The notes beneath the pieces were generated by a model. That model made no database searches. It was not told the DNA's origin and worked only from the letters and a program-made list of their open reading frames with translations. Shown here one piece after another: positions 15,111-25,080 of a DNA stretch of 64,000 bases; position 1 is the first letter of the stretch, and every line of letters begins with the position of its first letter. The position numbers were made by a program, and so were the translations under genes. This stretch comes from Photobacterium sp. CCB-ST2H9 (lineage in GTDB: Bacteria > Pseudomonadota > Gammaproteobacteria > Enterobacterales > Vibrionaceae), in assembly GCF_023151555.2 (NCBI RefSeq), contig NZ_CP100425.1, positions 1,116,001 through 1,180,000 on the forward strand. Direction: 5' to 3'.

Positions 15111-16811
15111 ATGACAAAAACAACTCAACCCTGGTGGCGGACAGCCACGGTTTATCAGATTTATCCGAAAAGCTTTGCTGACAGTGGAGACAAAGGCACC
15201 GGCGATCTCAATGGGATCACGCAGCGGTTGCCTTATTTGCAGGCACTGGGAGTTGATGCCATCTGGCTCACACCAGTTTATGCATCGCCGATGATTGATA
15301 ACGGGTACGATATTTCCGACTACTACAGCATCAACCCGGATTTCGGCACCATGGCCGATTTTGACCGCCTGCTGGATGAGGCCCGTCAGCGGGGTATCCG
15401 TATCATCATGGATATTGTTGTCAATCACACCTCCACAGAGCATGCCTGGTTTCAGCAGGCGCTGGCAGATAAACACAGTCCGTACCGGGATTACTACATC
15501 TGGCAGGATGCAGTAGACGGCCGGGAACCGAATAACTGGCAGTCGAAATTCGGCGGGAACGCCTGGGAATGGCATGAACCCACACAGCAGTATTACCTGC
15601 ATCTGTTTGCCAGAGAACAGGCGGATCTGAACTGGGAAAATCCGAAAGTTCGGGAGGAAGTGAAGCAGGTTATCAGCTTCTGGGCTGAAAAAGGGGTCGA
15701 TGGTTTCCGGCTGGACGTGATCAACCTGATTTCCAAGCAGCAGGATTTCCCCAGCGATGACCACGGAGACGGACGCCGATTTTATACCGATGGCCCCCGT
15801 GTTCATGAGTATCTGCAGGAAATCAGCACGGATGTGTTTCAGAAATACGGGTCAGTCACCGTGGGTGAAATGTCATCGACAACACTGGAACATTGCCAGC
15901 AGTACTCGGCGAAAGACGGTAAAGAGCTGTCGATGGTTTTTAACTTCCATCACCTGAAAGTGGATTATCCGGACGGTGAAAAGTGGAAACTGGCCCCGAT
16001 GGATTTTCTTGCGCTCAAGCAGTTGTTCAGCCACTGGCAACACGGATTGCACGATCAGGGCTGGGGCGCACTGTTCTGGTGTAACCATGATCAGCCGCGA
16101 GTGGTCAGCCGCTTTGGGCAGGATGGGGTGTACCGCGAACAGTCCGCCAAGATGCTGGCGACCTCGCTGCACATGATGCAGGGCACACCTTATGTGTATC
16201 AGGGCGAAGAGCTGGGGATGACCAACCCGGGCTTTAGCCGGATTGAGCAGTATCGCGATGTGGAAAGCATCAATATGTTCCGTATTCTGACCACAGAACA
16301 GGGACTGAGTGAAGCGGAAGCCCTGGCGATCCTGGCTCAGCGTTCCCGGGATAACTCCCGGACACCGATGCAATGGGATAACACGAGGCATGCCGGGTTT
16401 ACTCAGGGAACGCCCTGGATTGATGTAGCAGAAAATTACCCCCGCATTAATGCCGGGCAGGCGCAGGCTGATCCGCAGTCCGTTTTCCATTACTACCGAA
16501 AATTGATTGCGCTGAGAAAACAGGTGGCGGTGATTGTTGAAGGCGATTACACCGATTTGCTGCCTGAGGATCAAGCGCTGCATGTATACCGTCGCCGGAC
16601 CGGGGAACAAACCCTGATCTGCCTGAATAATTACTCGGCAGAGCTGGTGGATTTCGACCTGAGTACTGTCATTGTTGCGGATGGCGCGCTGGATTTCAGC
16701 CGGGGGAAAACGCTGCTGTGCAATTATGAGGATGCAGAAGCCTCAACGGTCAGCCTGGCCGGCAAACTGTGTCCTTACGAAAGTCGTGTCTGGCTGTTTG
16801 AAACGGCTTGA
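15111..16811 (+). CDS. treC: Trehalose-6-phosphate hydrolase (GH13)
   Basis: 566 residues. This cytosolic alpha-amylase-family enzyme cuts trehalose 6-phosphate to glucose and glucose 6-phosphate. The family regions are all visible: VYQIYPKSFAD at the start, DIVVNHTS (region I), GFRLDVINL with the nucleophile Asp (region II, about residue 203), VGEMS with the acid/base Glu (region III) and CNHDQPR with the third carboxylate (region IV). The length agrees with E. coli TreC (551). ATG is preceded by AAGGCTAGGTCAC. It is the second gene of the treB-treC operon, ended by a strong terminator. Confidence 0.95.
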   Translation: MTKTTQPWWRTATVYQIYPKSFADSGDKGTGDLNGITQRLPYLQALGVDAIWLTPVYASPMIDNGYDISDYYSINPDFGTMADFDRLLDEARQRGIRIIMDIVVNHTSTEHAWFQQALADKHSPYRDYYIWQDAVDGREPNNWQSKFGGNAWEWHEPTQQYYLHLFAREQADLNWENPKVREEVKQVISFWAEKGVDGFRLDVINLISKQQDFPSDDHGDGRRFYTDGPRVHEYLQEISTDVFQKYGSVTVGEMSSTTLEHCQQYSAKDGKELSMVFNFHHLKVDYPDGEKWKLAPMDFLALKQLFSHWQHGLHDQGWGALFWCNHDQPRVVSRFGQDGVYREQSAKMLATSLHMMQGTPYVYQGEELGMTNPGFSRIEQYRDVESINMFRILTTEQGLSEAEALAILAQRSRDNSRTPMQWDNTRHAGFTQGTPWIDVAENYPRINAGQAQADPQSVFHYYRKLIALRKQVAVIVEGDYTDLLPEDQALHVYRRRTGEQTLICLNNYSAELVDFDLSTVIVADGALDFSRGKTLLCNYEDAEASTVSLAGKLCPYESRVWLFETA

Positions 16812-16842
16812 TGCGAGAGGAAAATAGTCTGAATCAAAGAAG

Positions 16843-16872
16843 AAAGGCCTCCCGGTTGGGAGGCCTTTTTTT
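16843..16872. terminator. Bidirectional terminator after treC
   Basis: An 11-bp stem AAAGGCCTCCC / GGGAGGCCTTT with a four-base loop (GGTT) is followed by T residues. It serves treC and the convergent LysE-family gene. Confidence 0.88.
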
Positions 16873-16883
16873 GAACAGAAGGT

Positions 16884-17522
16884 TCAGGCTTGCGGTAACT
16901 GGGAAAGCAGCAGCCACAGCGCCAGCAAGATAAAAATACAGCCCATGAACTTGTTCTGGTTCGCCCGGAACTTTGCGTTTCTGAGCAGCGGCTGTCCCAG
17001 TGTGCCCGCCAGGACCACCAGCAGTAGATTGAATGCCAGTCCCATGACGTTCAGCACCAGTCCGAGCGCCAGCATTTGCTCTCCTGAACTGGCTTCAATC
17101 TGGCCGGAGACAAACTGAGGCAGAAACAGGACGAAAAAAATCAGTGCTTTCGGGTTCAGCAGGTTACTAAAGACTGCACGACGATATAAGGCGCGTGCCA
17201 AGCCTTTCTGTGCTTCCACAGTCGGCGATTCTGCCGGCTGGCTGCGCAGGCAATCCCAGCCCATTTTCAGCAGGTAAGCTCCGCCCAGATAGCGCAGTGC
17301 TTCCAGTGCGATGGGGCTCATGGCAATCAGTGCCGATACCCCCATGGCGGCCAGAAACGTCAGAATCAGGCCTGATGTGGCATTGCCAAGACTGGCAAAT
17401 AATCCGACCCTTTTGCCATAGCTCAGGCTTGAACTGGCAATCAGCAGCATGTCTGGCCCGGGCACCAGCAACAGAGCTACCACCGCAGTCAGGTACAGTG
17501 GCAGTGTCGTGAAATCAATCAT
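16884..17522 (-). CDS. LysE/RhtB-family amino-acid exporter
   Basis: 212 residues with about six hydrophobic helices. It begins with LYLTAVVALLLVPGPDMLLI; the VPGPD motif at the end of helix 1 is the signature of the family. LGGAYLLKMGWD and FSNLLNPKALIFFVLFLPQF are further conserved blocks. It is an inner-membrane, probably proton-driven exporter of amino acids or derivatives such as homoserine or threonine; the substrate cannot be read from sequence. It is transcribed towards treC and stops at the shared terminator. The upstream gene on the same strand, yccS, ends 139 bases away. Confidence 0.85.
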   Translation of the reverse strand: MIDFTTLPLYLTAVVALLLVPGPDMLLIASSSLSYGKRVGLFASLGNATSGLILTFLAAMGVSALIAMSPIALEALRYLGGAYLLKMGWDCLRSQPAESPTVEAQKGLARALYRRAVFSNLLNPKALIFFVLFLPQFVSGQIEASSGEQMLALGLVLNVMGLAFNLLLVVLAGTLGQPLLRNAKFRANQNKFMGCIFILLALWLLLSQLPQA

Positions 17523-17661
17523 GGTATTCAGTCAATTGAACAGGAACGAGGAATGGGCTGGATTCTATACCATTACAGGCATAACTGAAGATAAATTATG
17601 CCTGAAGTGGTTTGATTGGCTGAATATGTATCAGTTTAAGGTTGATATCGCTACTGCAGAT

Positions 17662-19842
17662 TTACTTGCCAGTCATGTCGGCCTGCTGGGTTCTGGCGGC
17701 CAGTTTATTGGCCATTGAATGCAGTTCCGGCAGCATCCGCTGGATCAGAAACAGCTGTTGCAAAATCAGGCGGACAGACTGATCGTCGCCTTCTCGCCAC
17801 GTTGCCAGTGCCTGTTCCAGACTGCTGTCCGTTTCCGGTGGCGGGGCGCAATGTTTGTCTGCCAGTTGCTGTGCCAGCGCTTCCAGCTGGAGATGGATCT
17901 GGCTGTGTGCCTGGGCGATCAGCTTGTGAGTTTTGTGTTCATCGAGCTGAGTCCGGTGTGCGCCCAGCGTCGAAATGTAATTCAGCATGGCATGGTTGAG
18001 CGTGAGAAAGCGAAAGCATTCTTCGATGGCCAGCCGGTAGCGGCCCGGTTCGGCCAGCATATTGCTGATGGCCGTGCTGAGCTGAGCATCCGTGTTGTGG
18101 GCCTCTCGGCGGGCGACCCGGTAGCTCAGGCTGTCTTTCTTCCCAATGCGGTACTGGCCGATGATCTGCGCCAGATAATCCCGGTTGGTGGTGACAGCCG
18201 CAGCCATGATTTTGTGCAGCCGGCGGGATTGCCAGTCAGGCAGAATAAAAGTGACCGCCAGTACTGCGAGCACACAGCCGACCAGTGTATCGCCCAGACG
18301 GGGCAGCATGACCGCAAACCCGGCGCCTAACTGGTTAAAGCAGAACAGAACCAGCAGGGTGATAAAGCCGGTTGCCAGCGTATATTGCTGATTGCGCAGA
18401 ATAAAGAAGGCGACCCCGGCAAGAATCATAAGCACCAGTTGTCCTTCCTGACCCGGAAACAGATACAGCAGAGGCAGACCAATGAGCAGACCACCCAGTG
18501 TTCCGATGATCCGCTGAGTCAGCTTCTGGCGGGTCGCGCTATAGTTGGGCTGACAAACAAAGAGCGTGGTCAGCAGGATCCAGAAGCCGTGCTTGAGGTC
18601 CAACAGCTGGATCACGCCGTATCCGACAGTTAACGCAATGGCGATGCGGATTGCATGGCGGAACAACTGACTGTCGGTATGCAGCTGACTTTTCACCCGC
18701 TGCCATAACCCGGCCAGTGTATGGGCTTCAGAGTCTGCCAGCTCAGTGTCTTCCTGTGGCTCGCTGACATCCGGGTTGTTGAGGTTCGTGAGCTGACGTT
18801 CGACGGTTGCCAGATTACTGAACAGATAATCCAGCTGAACCAGAAACGATCGCCAGTCCGGATTTTTCTGCGCTTTCAGGTAATCCAGCGATTCCTTCAG
18901 TTCATCCAGCGCCAGGCTGTTGTCGAGGCTGTGGCGATAGTGGTGTCCCATCGCCAGGCAGTGGCTGATCTGCCGGCACGCCGCAGCTTGCTGGTGCATC
19001 AGATCCTGAAAACGGAACAGGATATCGCTGCGGCGAAACGCTGCGGCTAAATCCTGATAGCGCTGGTGGGAAGAACTGATTCGCTCGTGAATATCCTGAG
19101 CGTGAAAGTACAGACTCAGAAAACGATGCCCGCGCTGATTCGGCTGGACGCGTTTGGCCCGGTTCAGCAGCGTCATCTTGACCTGATTCAGTGCGGAAAC
19201 AACTCTCGCGTTACTGCCGGCAGCCTGAATACGCAACTGCTGGGGATCCAGATTCTCAACCGGCCGGAACCAGCGGCTTTTGTCATCCAGATAATCGGCC
19301 AGAGCTTCAAAAACGCTGGCCAGGCTGTGCTGGACAGCCTGATTCGGCCAGAGCATCTGCCAGATCAGGGAAAGCAGCCCGTAGCCACTTGCACCGGCCA
19401 GCAATAAGACTGGCTGGAACCATAAATCCTGACTGTTTTCGGCGCCGAGCATGGTGTAAATCGCCAGCAGCAGCGAAGCAAAAGCAATACTGGCATAGCG
19501 CGTGCCCATCGCGCCCAGCATCATGAAGGTGAAGCTGGATGTGAACAAACCGATGGCAAAAAGAACGGGCGAGTCAAACAGCAGCTCGACCGACAGGGAC
19601 GCCACCAGAAAGCACAGCAGCGTCATGGTCAGGGCTTTCAGTCGTCCGGTCAGGTTGTCATCTGTTTCTGCCAGCGCCGATGCAATGATGCCGAGGACTA
19701 ATGGGGTGACGGCTGTCGTCGCATTTAGATACCAGCAGGGGATAACAGCACAAATCAGGGCGATGGCAACACGGGCACTGAGCTGGAAGCGTTCTTTGGC
19801 CCAGTAGCGACGAATGGGCATGAGCAGGGAGCGTTTTATCAT
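17662..19842 (-). CDS. yccS: YccS/FUSC-family inner-membrane protein
   Basis: 726 residues from the ATG at 19842; the frame continues upstream but that part does not look coding, and E. coli YccS is about the same length. It has two blocks of hydrophobic helices (residues about 25-150 and 400-520), each followed by a soluble helical domain. This is the duplicated plan of the fusaric-acid-resistance/aromatic-acid exporter superfamily. Conserved YccS blocks include LLAIYTMLG, AQDIHERISSSH, FWILLTTLFVCQPNYSATR and RIIGTLGGLLIG. A transport role is presumed and no substrate is proven. It is divergent from helD, as expected from the yccS-helD-mgsA neighbourhood in enterobacteria. Confidence 0.88.
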   Translation of the reverse strand: MIKRSLLMPIRRYWAKERFQLSARVAIALICAVIPCWYLNATTAVTPLVLGIIASALAETDDNLTGRLKALTMTLLCFLVASLSVELLFDSPVLFAIGLFTSSFTFMMLGAMGTRYASIAFASLLLAIYTMLGAENSQDLWFQPVLLLAGASGYGLLSLIWQMLWPNQAVQHSLASVFEALADYLDDKSRWFRPVENLDPQQLRIQAAGSNARVVSALNQVKMTLLNRAKRVQPNQRGHRFLSLYFHAQDIHERISSSHQRYQDLAAAFRRSDILFRFQDLMHQQAAACRQISHCLAMGHHYRHSLDNSLALDELKESLDYLKAQKNPDWRSFLVQLDYLFSNLATVERQLTNLNNPDVSEPQEDTELADSEAHTLAGLWQRVKSQLHTDSQLFRHAIRIAIALTVGYGVIQLLDLKHGFWILLTTLFVCQPNYSATRQKLTQRIIGTLGGLLIGLPLLYLFPGQEGQLVLMILAGVAFFILRNQQYTLATGFITLLVLFCFNQLGAGFAVMLPRLGDTLVGCVLAVLAVTFILPDWQSRRLHKIMAAAVTTNRDYLAQIIGQYRIGKKDSLSYRVARREAHNTDAQLSTAISNMLAEPGRYRLAIEECFRFLTLNHAMLNYISTLGAHRTQLDEHKTHKLIAQAHSQIHLQLEALAQQLADKHCAPPPETDSSLEQALATWREGDDQSVRLILQQLFLIQRMLPELHSMANKLAARTQQADMTGK

Positions 19843-19994
19843 TGCATATCCGGTAAGTGCCGAGACAGAACACAGTTTTGAAGCGGCAGACATTTTTGTC
19901 TCAAATTTTACGTAAATAAGGTGCTTACCGCTATGGTCTGTGTACAGATCTTGATAATCTTCTCGCTCGGTAAAACAAGGTGTCAGGATACAAC

Positions 19995-22079
19995 ATGCGA
20001 TTAACAGCCAATTGGCTTGCACAATGGTTGGTGCAGGGAGATTTTTGCAGCATTGAACTGGGGGAAGAGCAGGTGCTGCTTGAGAGCCTGGAAGGAAGCG
20101 AAGTCCTGTCGTTCGATGACTGGGACGGCTCCGTGACGCTGCACCGCGGAGTGATGTGGGGGGCCTTGGAACTGACCTCAGCCGATCAATCCGCCAGCTG
20201 GACCATCCATGGCCTGCCCTGGCAAGCCTGCAAAGACTTCGCTGAACACCTTGTCAGCACTTACCGTCACTGGGCCCGGGGCCGGGTAGAAACGTTAGAT
20301 CAGCATCTGCCGAAGATGCTGTCTGACATTGATGCTTTTATGACGGAGCCCGGCTATAAGCGCCGCTCTGCTCACCTGAATTTACAGGATTCTTTGCATA
20401 CGGCTCTGAGAGAAGCCGGACTGACCGATGAACTGGCGGCGTCCTTCCGTCCGATGGCCTTCGAGCGCATTTCTCCCTGGCTGGAAGATGATCCGGCGTG
20501 GGTTGAGGAAGCCAACCAAACCTGGATGCAAACGGAAACTGAGAAATGGTCTTCCTGGTTTGACCGCATTGAATCGTCGCCGCTGAATATGTCTCAGCGT
20601 CAGGCTGTATTGCTGAATCAGGACCATAACCTGATCCTTGCCGGTGCCGGTTCGGGAAAAACCAGTGTTCTGGTCGCCCGGGCCGGGTACCTGCTTGCCA
20701 GCCAGCAGGCGGAGCCGGGTGAAATCCTGTTGCTGGCTTTTGGCCGAAAAGCAGCCGAAGAAATGAGTGAACGACTGACCGAAAAAGTCGGGCGTGGGAT
20801 CCGGGTGGCGACCTTCCACAGTCTGGGATGCCAGATCATTCAGGCCGTCGAAGGGGAATTACCTGCGGTGTCTCCTCTGGTCCTCGACGAACAGGCGCGT
20901 AACGAGTGGCTGTCGGCCTTACTGAAAGATCAGTGGCAGAATGAGGCTGCCGCCAAACGCTGGCAGAAACATCTGACCCAATGGCGTTTGCCGGGTTTCC
21001 GGGGGGATAACTCGATGGAGGCGCAGGCCCGGAGCGAAGAGTTACTGAACTGGGTCTGGCGCCACCTTGAACTGATCGGACAGCACGGCGGGAATAAATC
21101 CGTGTTGTCGGCGCTGGTGGACAGTGCACTGGGTCATGACGACAAAGCGCAGATGAAAAGTGAACTGGCGCTGTTGTGGCCCTGTTATAAAGCGTACAGC
21201 CAGCACCTGAAAGCCAATCGTCAGATTGATTTTAATTCAATGATCCAGACCGCCACTGAATATGTGAAACAGGGTAAGTTTGTACCGGAATGGCGTTTCG
21301 TGATGGTGGACGAATATCAGGATATTTCGCCGCACCGGCTGGCGCTGATTGATGCCATTTGCCAGCCTGTAAGGGAAGGCGCACTCGCACCCACGCTGTA
21401 TGCAGTCGGGGATGACTGGCAGGCGATTTACCGCTTTGCCGGAGCGGATGTCAATCTGACCACGGGATTTGAACAGCGATTTGGTGCCAGTCATGTGATG
21501 GAACTGGATACGACTTACCGCTTTAACAATATGATCGGTGAAGTTGCGAATCTGTTTATTCAGCAAAATCCGCAGCAGCTGAAAAAGTCACTCAAGAGTT
21601 TCAAAAAACAGAAACGCAAAGCGGTGACGCTGCTGGCGCAGGATTTGCTGGAACAGGAACTGGTTCAGCTGGCTTCAAAAGTGAAGAAAGAAGTCACGGT
21701 ACTGCTACTGGGGCGGAATCATGACCACCGGCCGGAAAAACTGGCGGACTGGCAATCGCAGTGGCCGCAGTTAAATCTTCAGTTTATGACCTGCCATGCC
21801 AGTAAAGGTCGTGAAGCTGATTTTGTGTTCGTGCTCAATGCCAACCGGGGTGTTTTCCCGGCACCGGACAGAGACCGGGGTCTGCTGACCTGCCTGCAAT
21901 CCGGCGGTAATGAAGGGATTGCCGATGCGGAAGAACGCCGGTTGTTTTATGTGGCAATGACCCGGGCCAAGGAGCATGTGTGGATTTGTGCCAACCCGGA
22001 AACCATTTCTCCTTTCATTCATGAAATGATTGAGGATCGTTATCCGGTCAACAATAAGATCAAAAAACCGGGCCGTTAG
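19995..22079 (+). CDS. helD: DNA helicase IV
   Basis: 694 residues from the ATG at 19995. It is a superfamily 1A 3'-5' DNA helicase that acts in recombination and repair. An N-terminal domain of about 190 residues specific to HelD precedes the motor. Walker A is AGAGSGKTS (about residue 217). Further motifs are LLAFGRKAAEEM, TFHSLG, VDEYQDISP (Walker B), VGDDWQAIYRFAGA, LDTTYRFN, TCHASKGREAD and EERRLFYVAMTRAK. These follow E. coli HelD closely in order and spacing. It is convergent with the oxidoreductase gene, and the gap of 24 bases holds no clear terminator. Confidence 0.94.
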   Translation: MRLTANWLAQWLVQGDFCSIELGEEQVLLESLEGSEVLSFDDWDGSVTLHRGVMWGALELTSADQSASWTIHGLPWQACKDFAEHLVSTYRHWARGRVETLDQHLPKMLSDIDAFMTEPGYKRRSAHLNLQDSLHTALREAGLTDELAASFRPMAFERISPWLEDDPAWVEEANQTWMQTETEKWSSWFDRIESSPLNMSQRQAVLLNQDHNLILAGAGSGKTSVLVARAGYLLASQQAEPGEILLLAFGRKAAEEMSERLTEKVGRGIRVATFHSLGCQIIQAVEGELPAVSPLVLDEQARNEWLSALLKDQWQNEAAAKRWQKHLTQWRLPGFRGDNSMEAQARSEELLNWVWRHLELIGQHGGNKSVLSALVDSALGHDDKAQMKSELALLWPCYKAYSQHLKANRQIDFNSMIQTATEYVKQGKFVPEWRFVMVDEYQDISPHRLALIDAICQPVREGALAPTLYAVGDDWQAIYRFAGADVNLTTGFEQRFGASHVMELDTTYRFNNMIGEVANLFIQQNPQQLKKSLKSFKKQKRKAVTLLAQDLLEQELVQLASKVKKEVTVLLLGRNHDHRPEKLADWQSQWPQLNLQFMTCHASKGREADFVFVLNANRGVFPAPDRDRGLLTCLQSGGNEGIADAEERRLFYVAMTRAKEHVWICANPETISPFIHEMIEDRYPVNNKIKKPGR

Positions 22080-22103
22080 TCTGCCCACAGGTCAGCACCT
22101 GAA

Positions 22104-23084
22104 CTAATCCAGCACCACGACCAGTTTGCCGCTGTGCTGCTGGTTGTACAGCTGCGTCAGCCCGTCTTTCAACTGATCAAAGGGAAACAGCTTATCCAGC
22201 ATCGGGTCCAGTTTCCCTTCCGCGACCAGATTACTCAGGCTGTTTCCGATATCGGCCAGATGACGGATATCCTCCGGCGCACCATGGGCATAAGTCCCGT
22301 GGAGCGCCACTTCGTGCATGCTGATGGCTTTCGTCGTTGCGAGCAAGGGCACCTGGTTAAACTGGTCAGCGACCATCACAATCTGCCCGTTGTATCGGAT
22401 CAGCGAACTCATCAGACTGCCCGAGCGGGCGGAGACGCAGTCAATTACGGCGTGCAGCAGTCTGTCTTCAGTCAGTTCAATAAGGCGTAATGCGACATTT
22501 TCTTTGTCTGCATCAATCACGGCATCCACGCCGTAACTTTGTAATCTGGCATGATGCTGCTTGGCCGCAATGGCATAAACGGTGGCATCGGCCAGCTTGG
22601 CCAGTTGTGCCGCAAAGCCCCCGACGCCACCGCCTGCACCGGTGATCGTTATCCGTTGTCCCGGGGCCAGACGAAGCTTGTCATGAACGGCCAGCCAGGC
22701 GCTGTAGCCTGCAGAAGGCAGCGCTGCAGCCTGCTCAAAGCTGACGGAGGCCGGTAAACGGCTCAGTGCGTCGGTTTTGCAGCAGACATATTCCGCGAAT
22801 CCGCCGCACTGGCGCGGGTCGAGGAAGGTAAAGACCCGGTCCCCGGGCTTGTATTGTCTGACCCGGGATCCGACAGACTCAATGGTTCCCGCGATATCCA
22901 TCCCCATGACCTGTGGATAATCCCAGGTGGCATACCCCCAATGGGCAAGTTTGTAATCGATGGGATTGAGGCCTGCTGCGGCAACCTGAATCCTGACTTC
23001 TGCCGGACCGGGTTTGGGGCGGGTTGTTCGGGTCAGTTGCAGACAATCCAGTCCGTTGGGTTCTGTCAGGGTCCAGGCTTTCAT
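22104..23084 (-). CDS. Zinc-independent MDR-family oxidoreductase (quinone-reductase-like)
   Basis: 326 residues. The N-terminal GroES-like domain includes AAAGLNPIDYKLAHWG and GMDIAGTIESVG. The Rossmann domain has the NADPH-binding motif GAGGGVGGFAAQLAK (about residue 148). The Cys/His pattern of the catalytic zinc site of alcohol dehydrogenases is absent, and the NPxDYK motif is typical of quinone oxidoreductase and enoyl-reductase-like members. It probably reduces quinones or reactive carbonyls with NADPH in the cytosol; the substrate is not predictable. Transcribed alone. Confidence 0.82.
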   Translation of the reverse strand: MKAWTLTEPNGLDCLQLTRTTRPKPGPAEVRIQVAAAGLNPIDYKLAHWGYATWDYPQVMGMDIAGTIESVGSRVRQYKPGDRVFTFLDPRQCGGFAEYVCCKTDALSRLPASVSFEQAAALPSAGYSAWLAVHDKLRLAPGQRITITGAGGGVGGFAAQLAKLADATVYAIAAKQHHARLQSYGVDAVIDADKENVALRLIELTEDRLLHAVIDCVSARSGSLMSSLIRYNGQIVMVADQFNQVPLLATTKAISMHEVALHGTYAHGAPEDIRHLADIGNSLSNLVAEGKLDPMLDKLFPFDQLKDGLTQLYNQQHSGKLVVVLD

Positions 23085-23255
23085 AGGCCACCATGAGGTA
23101 ACAGTTTGTTTTTGGTATTGATTGAAAGCATATACCGAAAAATGGGGCTTTGCCTGCCGGGGAGCCTCGCGCTGAATCGGGAGGATGGGTTCATGTCCGG
23201 ACAGGAGAAGCTGGAAACTCAGAAACCGGATTGGTGTTGTTGCGGCATGCCCCGG

Positions 23256-23275
23256 ATCCCCGCTTTCGCGGGGAT
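23256..23275. repeat. REP-like palindrome in the 303-base gap before mgsA
   Basis: ATCCCCGC / GCGGGGAT around TTTC makes a perfect eight-pair hairpin. GGATCCCCGC...GCGGGGATGRCG palindromes are dispersed in many gammaproteobacterial genomes. Only one copy is in this window, so repeat status is inferred. The rest of 23085-23387 shows no gene. Confidence 0.5.
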
Positions 23276-23387
23276 GGCGTTGATTGGTTGAGGAAAACGA
23301 CTATCTGACGATGTTCAATTAGCTGCCGGTTTCAAAATCGGTATTAAACGTGAAGGGGGCTGAGACCGGACGTATCATGAGCTGAGA

Positions 23388-23846
23388 TTAAGAAAGGCGC
23401 TCAGCCAGATAGGCTTCGTAATCCGGGATCTCAATCAGCACTTCCTGATCCATCATGCTGGATTCGATCATGAAGTTGGCGCTGGCACGGTTGGTGGCAA
23501 CCGGGATATTCCAGACCGCGGCAATTCGAAGCAGGGCCTTGACGTCCGGGTCGTGCGGAACCGCATTGAGCGGGTCCCAGAAGAAGATCATCATGTCGAT
23601 TTTGCCTTCGCAGATCAGGGCACCCAACTGCTGGTCGCCCCCCATCGGGCCGCTGAGCAGGCAGTTCACAGGCAGTCCGGTTTGCTTGGCTAACAGGTGC
23701 CCCGTTGTCCCTGTTGCATAAAGGGTATGCTGAACCAGCTTTGTTTTGTGCTCCTCAACCCAACGCTGCAAATGACTTTTACAGTTATCGTGTGCGACAA
23801 GGGCAATGTGTTTGCGGGCCTGCATCTGGCGGGTAGTTGCTTGCAT
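23388..23846 (-). CDS. mgsA: Methylglyoxal synthase
   Basis: 152 residues, the usual length. The enzyme converts dihydroxyacetone phosphate to methylglyoxal and phosphate, a bypass of lower glycolysis used when sugar phosphates build up. Motifs are ALVAHDNCK (start of the fold), [11 protein letters not shown] and [14 protein letters not shown] (phosphate binding), and the catalytic aspartate region [34 protein letters not shown] near the end is also typical. ATG is preceded by ACGGAGTAACCC. Its closeness to helD and yccS repeats the enterobacterial neighbourhood. Confidence 0.95.
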   Translation of the reverse strand: MQATTRQMQARKHIALVAHDNCKSHLQRWVEEHKTKLVQHTLYATGTTGHLLAKQTGLPVNCLLSGPMGGDQQLGALICEGKIDMMIFFWDPLNAVPHDPDVKALLRIAAVWNIPVATNRASANFMIESSMMDQEVLIEIPDYEAYLAERLS

Positions 23847-24000
23847 GGGTTACTCCGTTAACTCGGTAAAAACGTCGTTTAAAGAGATACTAAGCGCGCT
23901 GTCATTAACTTGTCCAGAGAATATCCGCGACAGGGAGGGCAGCGTCGCAGAAGCCGTCAAAATGAAGGCGATTCCCTTGCCATACCTGAATCATAGCCCG

Positions 24001-24855
24001 CTAATCATGATGATGAGAGATCAGCTGATCAAAACGTTCATGACCATGAAGGGTTTCAAAATCAGCCTCGTCACGCGCCAGTTCTACCAGAAATGCGCTG
24101 CCCTGAATGGCTCGCTCAAGATCCGAGACGGCCTGATCTTCGGCACCCAGACAGGCGTAGGCACAGGCTCTCTGATACAGTGCATTTGCATTCGTACCGT
24201 CGACTTCCAGAACCCGGTTACAGATACTCAGCGCCCAGTGGAATTCACGGATTTCCATGGCGGCGTCGGCTTTGTGAGTTAAAGCTTCCAGATCGCCCGG
24301 CCGCAGCTTGAGAATTTCATCATAGACTTCCATTTTTTGCTCGGCCGTTTGAGAGCTCTGTGCCCGCAGCCAGAGGTTGTGAACCTCGTTGATGATTTCA
24401 ATCTCTTTATTGTTCTGCGCGATAATGCGGGTTTTTCTTTTCAGATCTCGTTCCAGCATCTGGAATTTCTTCTCATACTGTTCGGTGATTTCCTGCAGCT
24501 GCTGATCGGCCATTTTTTTGGTATTGACCTTGATTTCTTTCAGCGATTGCCAGCCGACCAGGGCAATCAGCGAAGCTGCACCTGCGATCAGATAGAAAAA
24601 GTAAGTGACGGTCACGTTCGCGTAGTTGAGCGATTTGTCGGCAACGGCCAGTTCCCGATCGGTGAATGAAACCGTCAGGCGACGTTCCAGATCTTGCTGA
24701 TCCTGGCGCAGGGATTTCAGCTCATCCATGATGTACCTTTCCATCAATGGCTTATCCAGAGTCGGTTGTTCCGAATAGGGAACCTCTTCTTCTTGCGCCA
24801 TGGCCGGAAGGGCAAAGAGGAGACAGAAGGCAGTGGTGTACAGCAGTTTCAGCAT
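24001..24855 (-). CDS. Secreted/anchored TPR-repeat protein
   Basis: 284 residues from the ATG at 24855, preceded by AAGGAAAA. A signal peptide (MLKLLYTTAFCLLFALPAMA, cleavage after about residue 20) leads into a charged helix (residues 35-65). One membrane span follows (about 82-102, VTYFFYLIAGAASLIALVGW), then a long coiled coil (105-155) and two to three TPR-like motifs (170-265; ALTHKADAAMEIREFHWALSI and ALYQRACAYACLG). The protein would place a periplasmic helix on one side of the membrane and a TPR domain on the other. No specific function is known to me. Transcribed alone. Confidence 0.7.
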   Translation of the reverse strand: MLKLLYTTAFCLLFALPAMAQEEEVPYSEQPTLDKPLMERYIMDELKSLRQDQQDLERRLTVSFTDRELAVADKSLNYANVTVTYFFYLIAGAASLIALVGWQSLKEIKVNTKKMADQQLQEITEQYEKKFQMLERDLKRKTRIIAQNNKEIEIINEVHNLWLRAQSSQTAEQKMEVYDEILKLRPGDLEALTHKADAAMEIREFHWALSICNRVLEVDGTNANALYQRACAYACLGAEDQAVSDLERAIQGSAFLVELARDEADFETLHGHERFDQLISHHHD

Positions 24856-25080
24856 GATGTTTTCCTTGTCACTGAGTCGCAGAGTGAAAGTTGTTACAAG
24901 CATAACTGATTGAGAACGCTATCTCTAATCTGTGGCTTCAAACCAAGATATTCTCTGCGTTTCGAAGATTTTTCATGCACTCACATCGTCCGGAGGGGGT
25001 TCCGTTCGTTAAAGAGGGGCTGACTGCGGGCCGGGAATGGTATACTCACGTCATACGCGGTTAATTACAGGCAGAGTGTC

